Shown here: piece after piece, positions 16,813 to 25,164 of the stretch
Numbering within the stretch: the stretch's first letter is position 1
Layout: every line of letters starts with the position of its first letter
DNA from: Actinomycetales bacterium
GTDB lineage: Bacteria; Actinomycetota; Actinomycetes; Actinomycetales; Dermatophilaceae
Length of the DNA stretch: 50,710 nt
Direction of reading: 5' to 3'
NCBI GenBank assembly: GCA_016710645.1
Contig: JADJVI010000003.1
Span: 1-50,710 of the forward strand
Program-made: the position numbers and the translations under genes
Notes under the pieces: model-generated
Databases searched by the model: none
The model's input: the letters and a program-made list of their open reading frames with translations, nothing else
What the model was told of the DNA's origin: nothing

Positions 16813-17567
16813 CATGCGGTGGGTGCGACACGCAAACGACCAGCGAAGAAGTCGAGGATGGCGTCGACGGCCACCTGGCTGCGTTGTTCCGCGACCGTGG
16901 AGTGGCCCTCACCTGGGAGTTCGACCCGCAGGAAGGCCTCGCCCAACGCCTGGCTCAGGGTCTCGAAACGGGTCCCGGTCGCGCGGTCCGATGAGTATCG
17001 AACGCCCAGGACCCTCGCCCCGGCGGCGCATTGCCCGGCGATGATGGCCAGGTCCGCAGGGGCGAGGTTGACATCAGCGGCCCGAGCCTGGCCGAAGGGG
17101 AATGGCGCGCTCGGCTGGCACACCACGGGCGCTGCGACCGGGGCGTCGAGCATCATGGCCAGCGCGAACCCACCGGTGAAACACATCCCCAACGCTCCGA
17201 CGCCGGGTCCGCCCAGTTCGTCATGCAGGGTGCGGGCCAGGGACTGCAGCCACCCAGCGACCGGCGTCGTCACGCCGGTGCGGAGCTTGGTGAAATCCCG
17301 GCTGACACAGATCCGAGGCAGGGCCTTGGCCACCTTGCCGAACGAGAAGTCAACATCGACGGGACCAAACAGGTGCGGCAGGACCACCGTGTAGCCCGCC
17401 GCGACCACCTCTTCGGCGAACCGCACCACCCCGCGGGTGAGGCCGGGCATCTCGTGGATGACGATCACCCCTGGCCCGTCGCCCTTGCGGTAGGTCGGGT
17501 GGGTGCACGGCATACCGCGCTGGTATGCCGTGTGCTCCCCGCGGTCCCATCCCCGCAACGTCTCCAT
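16812..17567 (-). CDS. Dienelactone hydrolase family protein
   Basis: A 251-residue alpha/beta hydrolase of the dienelactone hydrolase family. The cysteine nucleophile lies in GALGMCFTGGFAL (GxCxGG). The catalytic His is in PGEGHSTV, and VRYSSDRAT supplies the likely acid. GVIVIHEMPGL near residue 34 is the oxyanion strand with the family's conserved His-Glu. The substrate is unknown. An 11-bp inverted repeat of the CGGCATAC motif (17506-17532) lies in codons 13-21. The stop overlaps the terminator shared with tRNA-Ala. Confidence 0.85.
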   Translation of the reverse strand: METLRGWDRGEHTAYQRGMPCTHPTYRKGDGPGVIVIHEMPGLTRGVVRFAEEVVAAGYTVVLPHLFGPVDVDFSFGKVAKALPRICVSRDFTKLRTGVTTPVAGWLQSLARTLHDELGGPGVGALGMCFTGGFALAMMLDAPVAAPVVCQPSAPFPFGQARAADVNLAPADLAIIAGQCAAGARVLGVRYSSDRATGTRFETLSQALGEAFLRVELPGEGHSTVAEQRSQVAVDAILDFFAGRLRVAPTA

Positions 17568-17605
17568 GGGGGGACCTTAGCCGCGCCCCCACGCCGGGCG
17601 AGACA

Positions 17606-17672
17606 CCTGCGAGGCCCGACCGGACCGGTCGAGCCTCGCAGGGGAGCATCGGGACGAGTCGCCCCGATGGTG
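17606..17672 (-). terminator. Two hairpins downstream of the D,D-peptidase gene
   Basis: The larger hairpin has a perfect 10-bp outer stem (CCTGCGAGGC / GCCTCGCAGG, 17606-17615 and 17633-17642) and an inner CGACCGG/CCGGTCG pairing. A second stem-loop (GAGCATCGGG with CCCGATGGTGCTC) lies closer to the stop codon at 17674. Likely terminates the minus-strand transcript. Confidence 0.7.
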
Positions 17673-17673
17673 C

Positions 17674-18630
17674 TCAGCGGATGTAGTGGTAGTGCCAGGG
17701 CTCGCCACTGACGTCGCGGACGAAGCCCCAGTTCGCGGCATTGGCACCCAGCCAGCTCGACTCGGTCGCCGACATGATCGAGGTGGAGATGTCGGCCGCC
17801 AGGCCCCAACCGTGGTTGGACGTGCCCGGCTTGGCCGCGAGGTTCCCCGTGCCGTTGAGGTAGTTGTTGTATGCCGTCACTTGCTGCGCGTAGGTGCGGT
17901 AGAGCGAGGGCGCCCAGTAGGTCACCGGCATGACGTGCCCGAACTTCGCCTTGAACGCGGCGTCCATGGCGTTGAAGTCGCGCACGCCGCGGCAGGCGAA
18001 CTTCCAGCTGCTGTTCTGCGCGATGCCACACAGCTCGCCAGCGGGCATGTAGCCGTTGACGGCGTAGTCGTGCCAGCGGCTGCGGTAGAGCTGGTTGGGG
18101 CCGACACCGTGGACGTAGGCCCGAGCTCCGACCACGGCCGCCCAGGTGTTGGAGCCAACGAGGTTGTCCTGAGCCTGACCCGTAGCCCACTGAACGCGGA
18201 TGACGGCTGCGTCGGTGCCGGCGCCGTAGACACCGTCGACGTCGACCCCGAGGCCGGCCTGGAGGGCCTTGACCATGGCGCCGGAGGAGTTGGTGTCCAA
18301 AGGCTTGAGCAGCGCGGCCCAGGTGTTCTGACCGACAACGCCGTCTTTGGTGAGACCGCGCGAGCCCTGGAACGCTTTGACGGCCGCCAGCGTCCCGGAG
18401 CCATACACGCCATCGGCCGTGAGGCTGTAGCCGTAGTCGCCTAGGGCGAGTTGGACGATGCGGACGAGGTTGTTGTTGTCGTTGGGGCGGACGATGGGGA
18501 AGGACGCGGTCACGCTGCTGGAAATAGCCGCGTTGGCCGCCGGCGCCGGAGCGCCGACCATGGACACCCCCACGTTGACAAAGGTGAGCGTGAGTGCCGC
18601 AACCGCCGTGGTGAGCAACCTCCGAAACAT
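17674..18630 (-). CDS. Secreted D-alanyl-D-alanine carboxypeptidase with two peptidoglycan-binding domains
   Basis: A 318-residue exported wall hydrolase. The signal peptide is at residues 1-34 (MFRRLLTTAVAALTLTFVNV, cleavage near AANA-A). Two PG_binding_1 repeats follow (NLVRIVQLALGDYGYSLTADG...FQGSRGLTKDGVVGQNTW and MVKALQAGLGVDVDGVYGAGT). The VanY-type zinc domain has SNHGWGLAADI (SxHxxGxAxD) and GEPWHYHY. It trims peptide stems of peptidoglycan. The start is ATG 18630 with GGAGG upstream. The ~170 bp upstream of the gene is G/C-rich with several GGGGA clusters and no recognisable gene. Confidence 0.9.
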   Translation of the reverse strand: MFRRLLTTAVAALTLTFVNVGVSMVGAPAPAANAAISSSVTASFPIVRPNDNNNLVRIVQLALGDYGYSLTADGVYGSGTLAAVKAFQGSRGLTKDGVVGQNTWAALLKPLDTNSSGAMVKALQAGLGVDVDGVYGAGTDAAVIRVQWATGQAQDNLVGSNTWAAVVGARAYVHGVGPNQLYRSRWHDYAVNGYMPAGELCGIAQNSSWKFACRGVRDFNAMDAAFKAKFGHVMPVTYWAPSLYRTYAQQVTAYNNYLNGTGNLAAKPGTSNHGWGLAADISTSIMSATESSWLGANAANWGFVRDVSGEPWHYHYIR

Positions 18631-18803
18631 GATGACCTCCTGGTGTGACGTCATGGCGGGATCTGCCATGCGCGGTAGCTCACCAGGTGCGAACACCGTT
18701 GCATCAGAGGACGGTTCATCCGGGGAGGACACCTCGGATGAGAGGTCACCGGGGGATGCCTCGACCGGGGAAGGGACCCCGGGGGAGACCTCCTCCGGGG
18801 ACG

Positions 18804-18842
18804 AAAAGGGCCCCCGCCTGCCGAAGCAGAACGGGGACCCTT
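18804..18842 (-). terminator. Intrinsic terminator of the cold-shock gene
   Basis: On the minus strand AAGGGTCCCCG pairs with CGGGGGCCCTT (one wobble), with an inner CTGC-TTCG-GCAG tetraloop stem, followed by TTTT. This is a textbook terminator 30 bp after the csp stop. Confidence 0.9.
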
Positions 18843-18871
18843 CGCTCGTGCGTGAGTCGGAGAAACCGATC

Positions 18872-19075
18872 TCAGATGGCGCGGACCTTGTCGGCCTGCG
18901 GACCCTTCTGACCCTGGTTGACCTCGAACTCCACGCGCTGACCCTCGTCGAGCGAGCGGTAGCCGCTGGACTCGATGGCCGAGTAGTGGACGAACACGTC
19001 GGGGCCGCCGCCGTCCTGGGCGATGAAGCCGAAGCCCTTTTCAGCGTTGAACCACTTGACGGAGCCTTGTGCCAT
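18872..19075 (-). CDS. Cold-shock protein (CspA family)
   Basis: A 67-residue single CSD domain that binds single-stranded RNA and DNA as a chaperone. RNP1 is KGFGFIA and RNP2 is VFVHYSAI; the N-terminus MAQGSVKWFNAEKGFGF is canonical. ATG 19075 has GAAGGAAA upstream. The ~100 bp between this start and the upstream terminator contains a GGAGCCACCAC/GGTGGTGGCCCC hairpin and could be a structured 5' leader like those of cold-shock genes. A strong terminator follows. Confidence 0.96.
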   Translation of the reverse strand: MAQGSVKWFNAEKGFGFIAQDGGGPDVFVHYSAIESSGYRSLDEGQRVEFEVNQGQKGPQADKVRAI

Positions 19076-19173
19076 GTCTGTATTTTCCTTCACCGTGGGG
19101 GGCCACCACCGTGGTGGCTCCCATGGCTGCCGTCCCTCGTGCCCGCGCCGGGAAACCAGACGAGTAACACAAA

Positions 19174-19197
19174 GGCCCGCCGATTCCGTGGCGGGCC
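19174..19197 (-). terminator. Terminator after the carboxyltransferase gene
   Basis: GGCCCGCC / GGCGGGCC 8-bp stem with an 8-base loop, followed on the minus strand by TTTGTGTT, 93 bp after the stop at 19291. It separates the carboxyltransferase operon from the cold-shock gene. Confidence 0.75.
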
Positions 19198-19290
19198 CTG
19201 CTCTTGCGAACTGAAACTGCAACTGGCGCAACGGTAACACGTTCCAGCCGAATTCGCGCCATGTCGCCCTGGCCCTGGCCCTAGCGCGGC

Positions 19291-20793
19291 TCAGACTCCG
19301 AGGTGGCGGTAACGCCGCAATCGGGCCTCCAGTCGAGCCCGAGGATCGGCCCGCCACAGCGTGTCGAGCTCCTGATGGATCGCTTCGGTCATCCGCTGAC
19401 AGAACGCCTCCGGCTCGGTGGCGGCATCGGGATGTTCGGGCACGATCCGGTCGACGATGCCATCCGTGAGCAGATCGGTCGCCCGGACCCGCTGCGCATC
19501 GGCCATCTCGTGGGCTCGCTCCGCGGTGCGATGGACGATCGCCGACGCGCCCTCGGGCGGCAGTGGTGACAACCAGGCATGCTGCGCGCACAAGACCCGG
19601 TCAGCGGGCAAGATCGCGAGCGCCCCGCCTCCGGTGCCCTGCCCGAGCAGCACACACAAGGTCGGCGCGGGCAGCATGACCAGGTCAGCGAGCGAGCGGG
19701 CGATCTCGCCGGCGATCCCACCCTCCTCGGCCTCTTTGGACAGTGCCGCGCCTTCAGTGTCGATGATCGACACGAGCGGCAGATTGAGATCGGCAGCCAG
19801 CCGAATACCGCGCCGAGCCACCCGCAGGCCGCCCGGTCCGAGTGGCTCCTCCAGGGTCTTGCGGTGCCGGTCTTGACCCAGGACAATCGCGGGCGTTCCA
19901 CCGAATCTCGCCAACGCCAACAACATCCCGGGGTCGTGCTCCCCCTGGCCGGTGCCCCGCAACAGCAACACGTCGGAGGCGCCCAATTTGAGCAGTGACT
20001 TCACGCCCGGCCGGTCGAGTTTGCGGGACAGCACGATCGAGTCCCAGGCTGGCACGGGAGGCTCGGCACCGGCATACGGGTCGGGTTCGGGGGAGGGGAC
20101 GGCCGGCAGATCGGTATGCCGTGCGTCGAGGATCCCGAGGATCCGCGAGGCCATGTCGGCCAGCCGCTCGACCGGGATGATGGCGTCGAGGATGCCGCGC
20201 TCGTAGAGGTTCTCCGCGGTCTGCACTCCCGGAGGGAACGGGCGCCCGTATAGGGCCTCGTAGACCCGCGCGCCGAGGAAGCCGATCGTCGCGCCCGGCT
20301 CGGCGACGGTGACATGCCCGAGTGATCCCCAGGAGGCGAGGACGCCGCCGGTCGTGGGGTGGCGCAGATAGACGACATAGGGCAGTCCCGCTGCCTTGAA
20401 CGACGCCACGGACGCCGAGATCTTGACCATGCCGAGGAAGGCCGGCGTGCCCTCCTGCATCCGGGTGCCACCCGAGGAGGGGGCCGCGAACATCGGCAAC
20501 CCCTCACGCTGGGCCCGTTCGAAGGCCAGCACGATCCGCTCGGCCGCTGCTCGACCGATCGACCCGGCGAGGAAACGAAACTCCCCGGCCACGAACGCGA
20601 TGCGTCGTCCCTTGATCCGGCCCTCGCCGGTGATGATCGCTTCGTCAACGCCGGCCGATGCGGCGGCGGAGGCGAGTTCCACGGCATACGAGCTGCCGGG
20701 TTCAGCGACCTGCAGAGGTGGGCTGTCCCAGGAAAGCCGACTGCCCGAATCCAAGACGGTGTCCAGCAGTGCCAGGGCACCCAACCGGGCCAT
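19291..20793 (-). CDS. Acetyl-CoA carboxylase carboxyltransferase (AccD-AccA fused type)
   Basis: A 500-residue biotin-dependent carboxyltransferase. The first half resembles the beta subunit: GEGRIKGRRIAFVAGEFRF, MFAAPSSGGTRMQEG and YLRHPTTGGVLASWGSLG. The second half resembles the alpha subunit: LPLVSIIDTEGA, LGQGTGGGALAILPADRVL and HAWLSPLPPEGASAI. It lacks the N-terminal four-cysteine zinc ribbon of proteobacterial AccD. Expected product is malonyl-CoA from carboxybiotin. A hotdog thioesterase gene ends 15 bp upstream of its start, so the two form an operon. Another acyl-CoA substrate cannot be excluded. Confidence 0.88.
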   Translation of the reverse strand: MARLGALALLDTVLDSGSRLSWDSPPLQVAEPGSSYAVELASAAASAGVDEAIITGEGRIKGRRIAFVAGEFRFLAGSIGRAAAERIVLAFERAQREGLPMFAAPSSGGTRMQEGTPAFLGMVKISASVASFKAAGLPYVVYLRHPTTGGVLASWGSLGHVTVAEPGATIGFLGARVYEALYGRPFPPGVQTAENLYERGILDAIIPVERLADMASRILGILDARHTDLPAVPSPEPDPYAGAEPPVPAWDSIVLSRKLDRPGVKSLLKLGASDVLLLRGTGQGEHDPGMLLALARFGGTPAIVLGQDRHRKTLEEPLGPGGLRVARRGIRLAADLNLPLVSIIDTEGAALSKEAEEGGIAGEIARSLADLVMLPAPTLCVLLGQGTGGGALAILPADRVLCAQHAWLSPLPPEGASAIVHRTAERAHEMADAQRVRATDLLTDGIVDRIVPEHPDAATEPEAFCQRMTEAIHQELDTLWRADPRARLEARLRRYRHLGV

Positions 20794-20808
20794 GGTGCGG
20801 TCCTCGGG

Positions 20809-21189
20809 TCAGTCGGCGGCGGTGGTGGGGAAGCGGCTCATGAATCGGTCGCTGTCGACGACCCGACGCTGAATCTCTCCCGCCGCGACGGGTTCATCGG
20901 CTTCGTCAAAGGCCCCGACGTGGAAGATCAGCCGTCGTCCATCGCTCATGCCCTTGGAACACTCGCACCGGATGGTGCCGCCGACCGGGGTCGCCTTGAG
21001 ATGTTCGATCTTGACCAGGGTGCCGACGGTCGTCTGTCCCTCGGGCACGGCCGTGCGCGCGACGGCGTGGGTGAGCCGCTCCAACCAGGAGATGAGACGC
21101 GGAGTGGCGAGGACGGGGAGGTCGCCGCTTCCGAGTTCGGCGGCCGTGTCGGCGTCGGTGACGGTATGCATTCGGGTCTCCACTGCCAT
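20809..21189 (-). CDS. Hotdog-fold thioesterase, fluoroacetyl-CoA-thioesterase-like
   Basis: A 126-residue hotdog protein starting at ATG 21189. VLATPRLISWLERLTHAVA and PEGQTTVGTLVKIEHLKATPVGGTIRCE match the FlK/YbgC-like acyl-CoA thioesterase subgroup, where Thr, Glu and His residues position the thioester. It is likely to hydrolyse a short-chain acyl-CoA. It is the first gene of an operon with the carboxyltransferase, suggesting release of or editing of a small acyl-CoA in that pathway; this is inference. Confidence 0.75.
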   Translation of the reverse strand: MAVETRMHTVTDADTAAELGSGDLPVLATPRLISWLERLTHAVARTAVPEGQTTVGTLVKIEHLKATPVGGTIRCECSKGMSDGRRLIFHVGAFDEADEPVAAGEIQRRVVDSDRFMSRFPTTAAD

Positions 21190-21296
21190 GGCTCCACTGT
21201 ATGCCGGTCGCCCGCGAGCCGCCTGGGCGTTGCCGGTGTGGCTCCGAGTGCGCGTCGAGTTGCATCTCACACCCGGCGGTGCGAGAAGGTACGGGC

Positions 21297-21935
21297 GTGA
21301 ACCTCTACGTCTGGGTGCTCGCGATCGCACTCGCCGTGGCCGCGCTCGCCAACTGGCGGGCTGTGGCGCGCGGGCAGCGCGAGATCGAGACGTTGGCCAA
21401 GCCGGCGTTCATGGTGTTGCTCATTGCGTTGGCCTGGCTCATGCATGCCGACGTGGTCTCCTATGGGCAGTTCCTCTTGGCCGGCCTGGTGCTGTCGCTC
21501 ATCGGAGACGTGTTGCTGCTCGGCGACTCCGATGTGCACTTCCTCGGCGGGCTGGTGGCCTTCTTGCTCGGGCACCTGGCCTATATCGCGGCGTTCCGGC
21601 GGGTGCCCGGCGACGGACCGATCTGGATCGGGGTGCTGCTGGTCGTCCTCGCCGTCGGGGTCGTCTTGTGGTTGCGGCTGGTGCCCCGGCTGCGCGCAGA
21701 CTGGCGCGAAGGCGCGCCGCTGGTCCTGTATGCCGTCATCATCGGTGCCATGGCCGCGCTCGCCTGGGCGACCGGCCTCTGGGTCGTCGGCCTCGGTGCG
21801 ACGCTTTTCCTGGTCAGCGACACCGTGCTGGCCTATCAACGCTTCGAGGGCGACCTGCCGCACGGGCGGCTAGTCGTCATGGTCACCTATCACCTGGCCC
21901 AGGTGCTCATCGTCGTCGGCCTGCTGCGCTGCTGA
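21297..21935 (+). CDS. YhhN/TMEM86-family membrane protein, lysoplasmalogenase-like
   Basis: A 212-residue integral membrane protein with about eight hydrophobic helices. The YhhN/TMEM86 family signature is seen in KPAFMVLLIALAW, FLLAGLVLSLIGDVLLL and LFLVSDTVLAYQRF. The conserved aspartates in GDVLLL and SDTVLA are thought to be catalytic in lysoplasmalogenases, which split the vinyl-ether of lysoplasmalogens. GTG 21297 has GAGAAGG upstream. It ends 50 bp before the leuS leader promoter. Enzymatic activity in actinobacteria is not established. Confidence 0.82.
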   Translation: MNLYVWVLAIALAVAALANWRAVARGQREIETLAKPAFMVLLIALAWLMHADVVSYGQFLLAGLVLSLIGDVLLLGDSDVHFLGGLVAFLLGHLAYIAAFRRVPGDGPIWIGVLLVVLAVGVVLWLRLVPRLRADWREGAPLVLYAVIIGAMAALAWATGLWVVGLGATLFLVSDTVLAYQRFEGDLPHGRLVVMVTYHLAQVLIVVGLLRC

Positions 21936-21973
21936 CCCTGCTGGCAGCCACAGGAGCGTGACCCCGGGTGCGA

Positions 21974-22075
21974 TACCCTGACGGCGTGGCCCGGAGTCTG
22001 CGGAGCAGCCGTCTTACTAGGCCGCGCTGACCCCTCCGGCGGCAGCGCGGCAGCCCCTCCCTGCGAGGGGCTTTT
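21974..22075 (+). promoter_or_regulatory. leuS leader: promoter, leader ORF and attenuator-like terminator
   Basis: TACCCT (21974-21979) is a likely -10. A leaderless mini-ORF follows at 21986-22030. After it comes a 9-bp stem (GCCGCGCTG / CAGCGCGGC, 22021-22029 and 22043-22051), then an intrinsic terminator AGCCCCT / AGGGGCT with TTTT (22052-22075). This is the layout of a transcription attenuator, of the kind previously predicted upstream of leuS in some Streptomyces. I could not identify a convincing antiterminator pairing. Confidence 0.6.
21986..22030 (+). CDS. Putative leuS leader peptide, 14 residues
   Basis: GTG 21986 opens a 14-codon frame ending at TGA 22028-22030. It contains two leucine codons, one of them the rare CTT, and is rich in arginine and serine. 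It lies right after a -10 box and before an attenuator-like terminator. Only two leucines makes it a weak leucine sensor, so the assignment rests mainly on position. Confidence 0.4.
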   Translation: MARSLRSSRLTRPR

Positions 22076-22120
22076 GTCTGTCCGGACTCCCCACACGACC
22101 CGACTCGACGAGAGAGCACG

Positions 22121-25081
22121 ATGAGCGACGACACGCCGTACCGTTACACCGCGGAGCTGGCCCAGCAGATCGAGCTGGCCTGGCAGGACCGCTGGGAGGA
22201 GTCCGGAGCTTTCCGGGCGCCCAACCCGGCCGGGCCCTGGGCCGAGCCGAAGCAGGTCGAGGCGCTGGGGACCAAGCTGCTTGTCCTCGATATGTTCCCC
22301 TACCCTTCGGGGGCCGGGCTGCACATCGGCCACCCGCTGGGCTACATCGCCACCGATGTCTACTCGCGCTTCCACCGGATGCAGGGCCGCAATGTGCTGC
22401 ACGCCCTGGGCTATGACGCCTTCGGTTTGCCGGCCGAGCAGTATGCCGTGCAGACCGGGCAGCACCCCCGCAAGACGACCGAGGACAACATCGCGATCAT
22501 GGCCCGCCAGTTGCGGCGGCTCGGGTTGAGCTTCGACGACCGGCGCAGCTACGCCACGATCGACGAGGACTACTACCGCTGGACCCAGTGGATCTTCACC
22601 CAGATCCGGGAGAGCTGGTATGACCCGGCCTTCGTGCGGGCTGACGGCGGGCTGGGCGCAGCGCGGCCGATCTCGGAGTTGGAGGCGGCTCTCGCAGACG
22701 GCACACGCGGGGTGCCGGAGTTGGCTGGTCGGTCCTGGTCGGAACTCGACCGGGTGGAGCGGGCCAAGGTCCTGGATGCCTATCGTCTGGCCTACACCTC
22801 GGAGGCGCCGGTCAACTGGTGCCCGGGCCTGGGCACGGTGCTGTCCAACGAAGAGGTCACCAACGAGGGTCGCTCTGAGCGGGGCAACTTCCCGGTCTTC
22901 CGGCGCAACCTGCGCCAATGGATGATGCGCATCACCGCGTATGCCGACCGGTTGGCCGACGACCTCGAGCGGGTCGAATGGCCCGAAAAGGTCAAGATCA
23001 TGCAGCGCAACTGGATCGGTCGCTCGACCGGCGCCTCGGTGCGCTTCCCGGTGACGCTGGCCACCGGTGCCCGGGCGGGCGTCGAGGAGGTCATCGAGGT
23101 CTTCACCACCCGGCCCGACACGCTGTTCGGCGCGACCTTCATGGTGCTGGCGCCAGAGCACTCGCTGGTCGCCGATCTGATCCCGGCGGGGTCCTGGCCC
23201 GAGGGGACCCCAGAGCTGTGGAAGGGTGCCGACGCGGGAGCGAGCGACACCCCGGAAGCGGCCGTCACGGCATACCGGCGGGCGGCCTCACGTAAGAGCG
23301 ATGTCGAGCGGCAGATGGAGGAGAAGGACAAGACCGGCGTCTTCACCGGCTCCTTCGCCACCAACCCGCTCACCGGCGAGCAGATCCCGATCTTCATCGC
23401 CGACTACGTGCTCATGGGCTACGGCACCGGCGCGATCATGGCCGTCCCCTCGGGTGACGAACGTGACTACGCGTATGCCGTGAAGTTCGGGCTGCCGATC
23501 GTCGACGTCGTGTCGCCGGTGGGGCCCGACGGTGCCGCGCTCGCGGACTGGCCGGGCACCGTCGCCGACGGTGCGGCCTTCACCGGCGACGGGGTCGCGA
23601 TCAACTCGGCCAACGCGGACATCTCGTTGGACGGGCTGCGGGTCGCCGACGCGAAGGAGCGGGTCACGGCATACCTGCAGGAGCGGGGGATCGGCGCTGG
23701 GACCGTCACCTACCGGCTGCGCGATTGGCTGTTCAGCCGGCAGCGCTATTGGGGCGAGCCGTTCCCGATCGTTTTCGACACTGATGGGATCGCGCACTCG
23801 CTGCCCGACGCGATGCTGCCGCTGACCCTGCCCGACGTGCCGGATTACTCGCCCAAGACCTACGACCCGGAGGACGCAGGAAGCGAGCCCGAACCGCCGC
23901 TGTCGCGGGTGCCGGAATGGGTCAACATCGAACTCGACCTCGGCGACGGACGCGGGGTGCAGACCTACCGCCGCGAGACCAACACCATGCCCAACTGGGC
24001 GGGGTCGTGCTGGTACTACCTGCGCTACCTCGACCCGGCCAACTCCGAGGCCATGGTCGATCCGGCCAACGAGCGCTATTGGGTTGGGCCGCAAGCGAAT
24101 CCGGTGGCGGGGGCGCCCGTGGGCACTCGTGATCCCGGGGGTGTCGACCTCTACGTCGGCGGGGTCGAGCACGCGGTGCTGCACCTGCTCTATGCCCGGT
24201 TCTGGCACAAGGTGCTGTTCGATCTGGGCCATCTGTCCAGTGAGGAGCCCTTCCGCACCTACTTCGCGCAGGGCTACATCCAGGCGCCGGCCTATACCGA
24301 CTCGCGTGGGCAGTATGTCGAGGCCAAAGAAGTCGTCGAAGAGGCCGACGGGTCGTTCACCTGGGCGGGCCAGCCGGTCAACCGCGAGTTCGGCAAGATC
24401 GGCAAGTCGCTGAAGAACATGGTCAGCCCCGATGAGATGTATGCCGCCTATGGCGCCGACACCCTGCGGGTCTATGAGATGGGCATGGGGCCGCTGGAGC
24501 AGTCCAAGCCCTGGGAGACGCGGGCCGTCGTCGGGTCGCTGCGGTTCCTGCAACGGTTGTGGCGCAACGTCGTCGACGAGTCGACGGGGCAGCTGCGCGT
24601 CGTCGACGAGCTGCCCGACCAGGCCCTGACGACGGCGCTGCACCGCACCATCCTCGGCGTCCGCGAGGACTTCGAGGCGATGCGCTTCAACACGGCGATC
24701 GCCAAACTCATCGAACTCAACAACGCCGTGACCAAGCTGTCGGCGCCGCCACGCTCGGTGATGGAGGCGCTAGTGCTCATGACGGCGCCGGTCGCCCCGC
24801 ACGTCGCGGAGGAGCTGTGGGCGCGGCTCGGTCACTCCGGTGGGCTCTCGGCGGGGCCGTTCCCCGTCGGCGACCCGGCGCTGGTCGTCGAGGACTCTGT
24901 CACCTGCGTCATCCAGATCAAGGGCAAGGTTCGCGATCGGGTCGAGGTATCGCCGCACATCTCGGAGGATGCCTTGCGGGATCTCGTGCTGGCGCGCGAG
25001 AAGGTCGTGGCGGCGACGGCTGACGGCATACGCACGGTCATCGTGCGGGCACCGCGCCTGGTCAACGTCGTGCCGGTCTAG
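22121..25081 (+). CDS. leuS: Leucyl-tRNA synthetase
   Basis: A 986-residue class I synthetase charging tRNA-Leu. The HIGH motif appears in MFPYPSGAGLHIGHPLGY, and the KMSKS motif as GKSLKNMVSPDEM, with KIGKSLKN in the usual bacterial LeuS place. The CP1 editing domain lies between them, with the threonine-rich VFTTRPDTLFGATFMVLAPEH segment. The anticodon-binding and C-terminal domains complete it (CVIQIKGKVRDRVEV near the end). ATG 22121 is preceded by GAGAGAG. It is preceded by an attenuator-like leader, so expression may respond to leucyl-tRNA supply. A TTCG-loop hairpin follows the stop. Confidence 0.98.
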   Translation: MSDDTPYRYTAELAQQIELAWQDRWEESGAFRAPNPAGPWAEPKQVEALGTKLLVLDMFPYPSGAGLHIGHPLGYIATDVYSRFHRMQGRNVLHALGYDAFGLPAEQYAVQTGQHPRKTTEDNIAIMARQLRRLGLSFDDRRSYATIDEDYYRWTQWIFTQIRESWYDPAFVRADGGLGAARPISELEAALADGTRGVPELAGRSWSELDRVERAKVLDAYRLAYTSEAPVNWCPGLGTVLSNEEVTNEGRSERGNFPVFRRNLRQWMMRITAYADRLADDLERVEWPEKVKIMQRNWIGRSTGASVRFPVTLATGARAGVEEVIEVFTTRPDTLFGATFMVLAPEHSLVADLIPAGSWPEGTPELWKGADAGASDTPEAAVTAYRRAASRKSDVERQMEEKDKTGVFTGSFATNPLTGEQIPIFIADYVLMGYGTGAIMAVPSGDERDYAYAVKFGLPIVDVVSPVGPDGAALADWPGTVADGAAFTGDGVAINSANADISLDGLRVADAKERVTAYLQERGIGAGTVTYRLRDWLFSRQRYWGEPFPIVFDTDGIAHSLPDAMLPLTLPDVPDYSPKTYDPEDAGSEPEPPLSRVPEWVNIELDLGDGRGVQTYRRETNTMPNWAGSCWYYLRYLDPANSEAMVDPANERYWVGPQANPVAGAPVGTRDPGGVDLYVGGVEHAVLHLLYARFWHKVLFDLGHLSSEEPFRTYFAQGYIQAPAYTDSRGQYVEAKEVVEEADGSFTWAGQPVNREFGKIGKSLKNMVSPDEMYAAYGADTLRVYEMGMGPLEQSKPWETRAVVGSLRFLQRLWRNVVDESTGQLRVVDELPDQALTTALHRTILGVREDFEAMRFNTAIAKLIELNNAVTKLSAPPRSVMEALVLMTAPVAPHVAEELWARLGHSGGLSAGPFPVGDPALVVEDSVTCVIQIKGKVRDRVEVSPHISEDALRDLVLAREKVVAATADGIRTVIVRAPRLVNVVPV

Positions 25082-25091
25082 TTGTTCGTGT

Positions 25092-25109
25092 GAACCCGTT
25101 CGCGGGTTC
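25092..25109 (+). terminator. Hairpin after leuS
   Basis: GAACCCG-TTCG-CGGGTTC, a 7-bp stem with a stable TTCG loop, begins 11 bases after the leuS stop. There is no T-run, so termination is likely but not certain. Confidence 0.5.
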
Positions 25110-25150
25110 GGCCGCGTGTCGACAGCGTGTCAGCTGAGGGTCTCGGCCGT

Positions 25151-25156
25151 TAGAGT
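25151..25156 (+). promoter_or_regulatory. -10 element (TAGAGT region) of degV
   Basis: The sequence TTAGAGTC places a TAGAGT hexamer about 8 bases before ATG 25165, consistent with a leaderless or nearly leaderless transcript. No Shine-Dalgarno stands out. Confidence 0.45.
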
Positions 25157-25164
25157 CGGGGCCC

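Noticed and set aside
18631..18803. GGGGA-rich repeats upstream of the D,D-peptidase gene as a regulatory array or acidic leader protein
   Set aside because: Spacing is irregular, and the minus-strand frame that runs through it has no start signal better than ATG 18630.
21890..24643. Long minus-strand open frames opposite leuS
   Set aside because: Frame shadows of a GC-rich gene. The leuS frame carries all conserved motifs and the antisense products show none.
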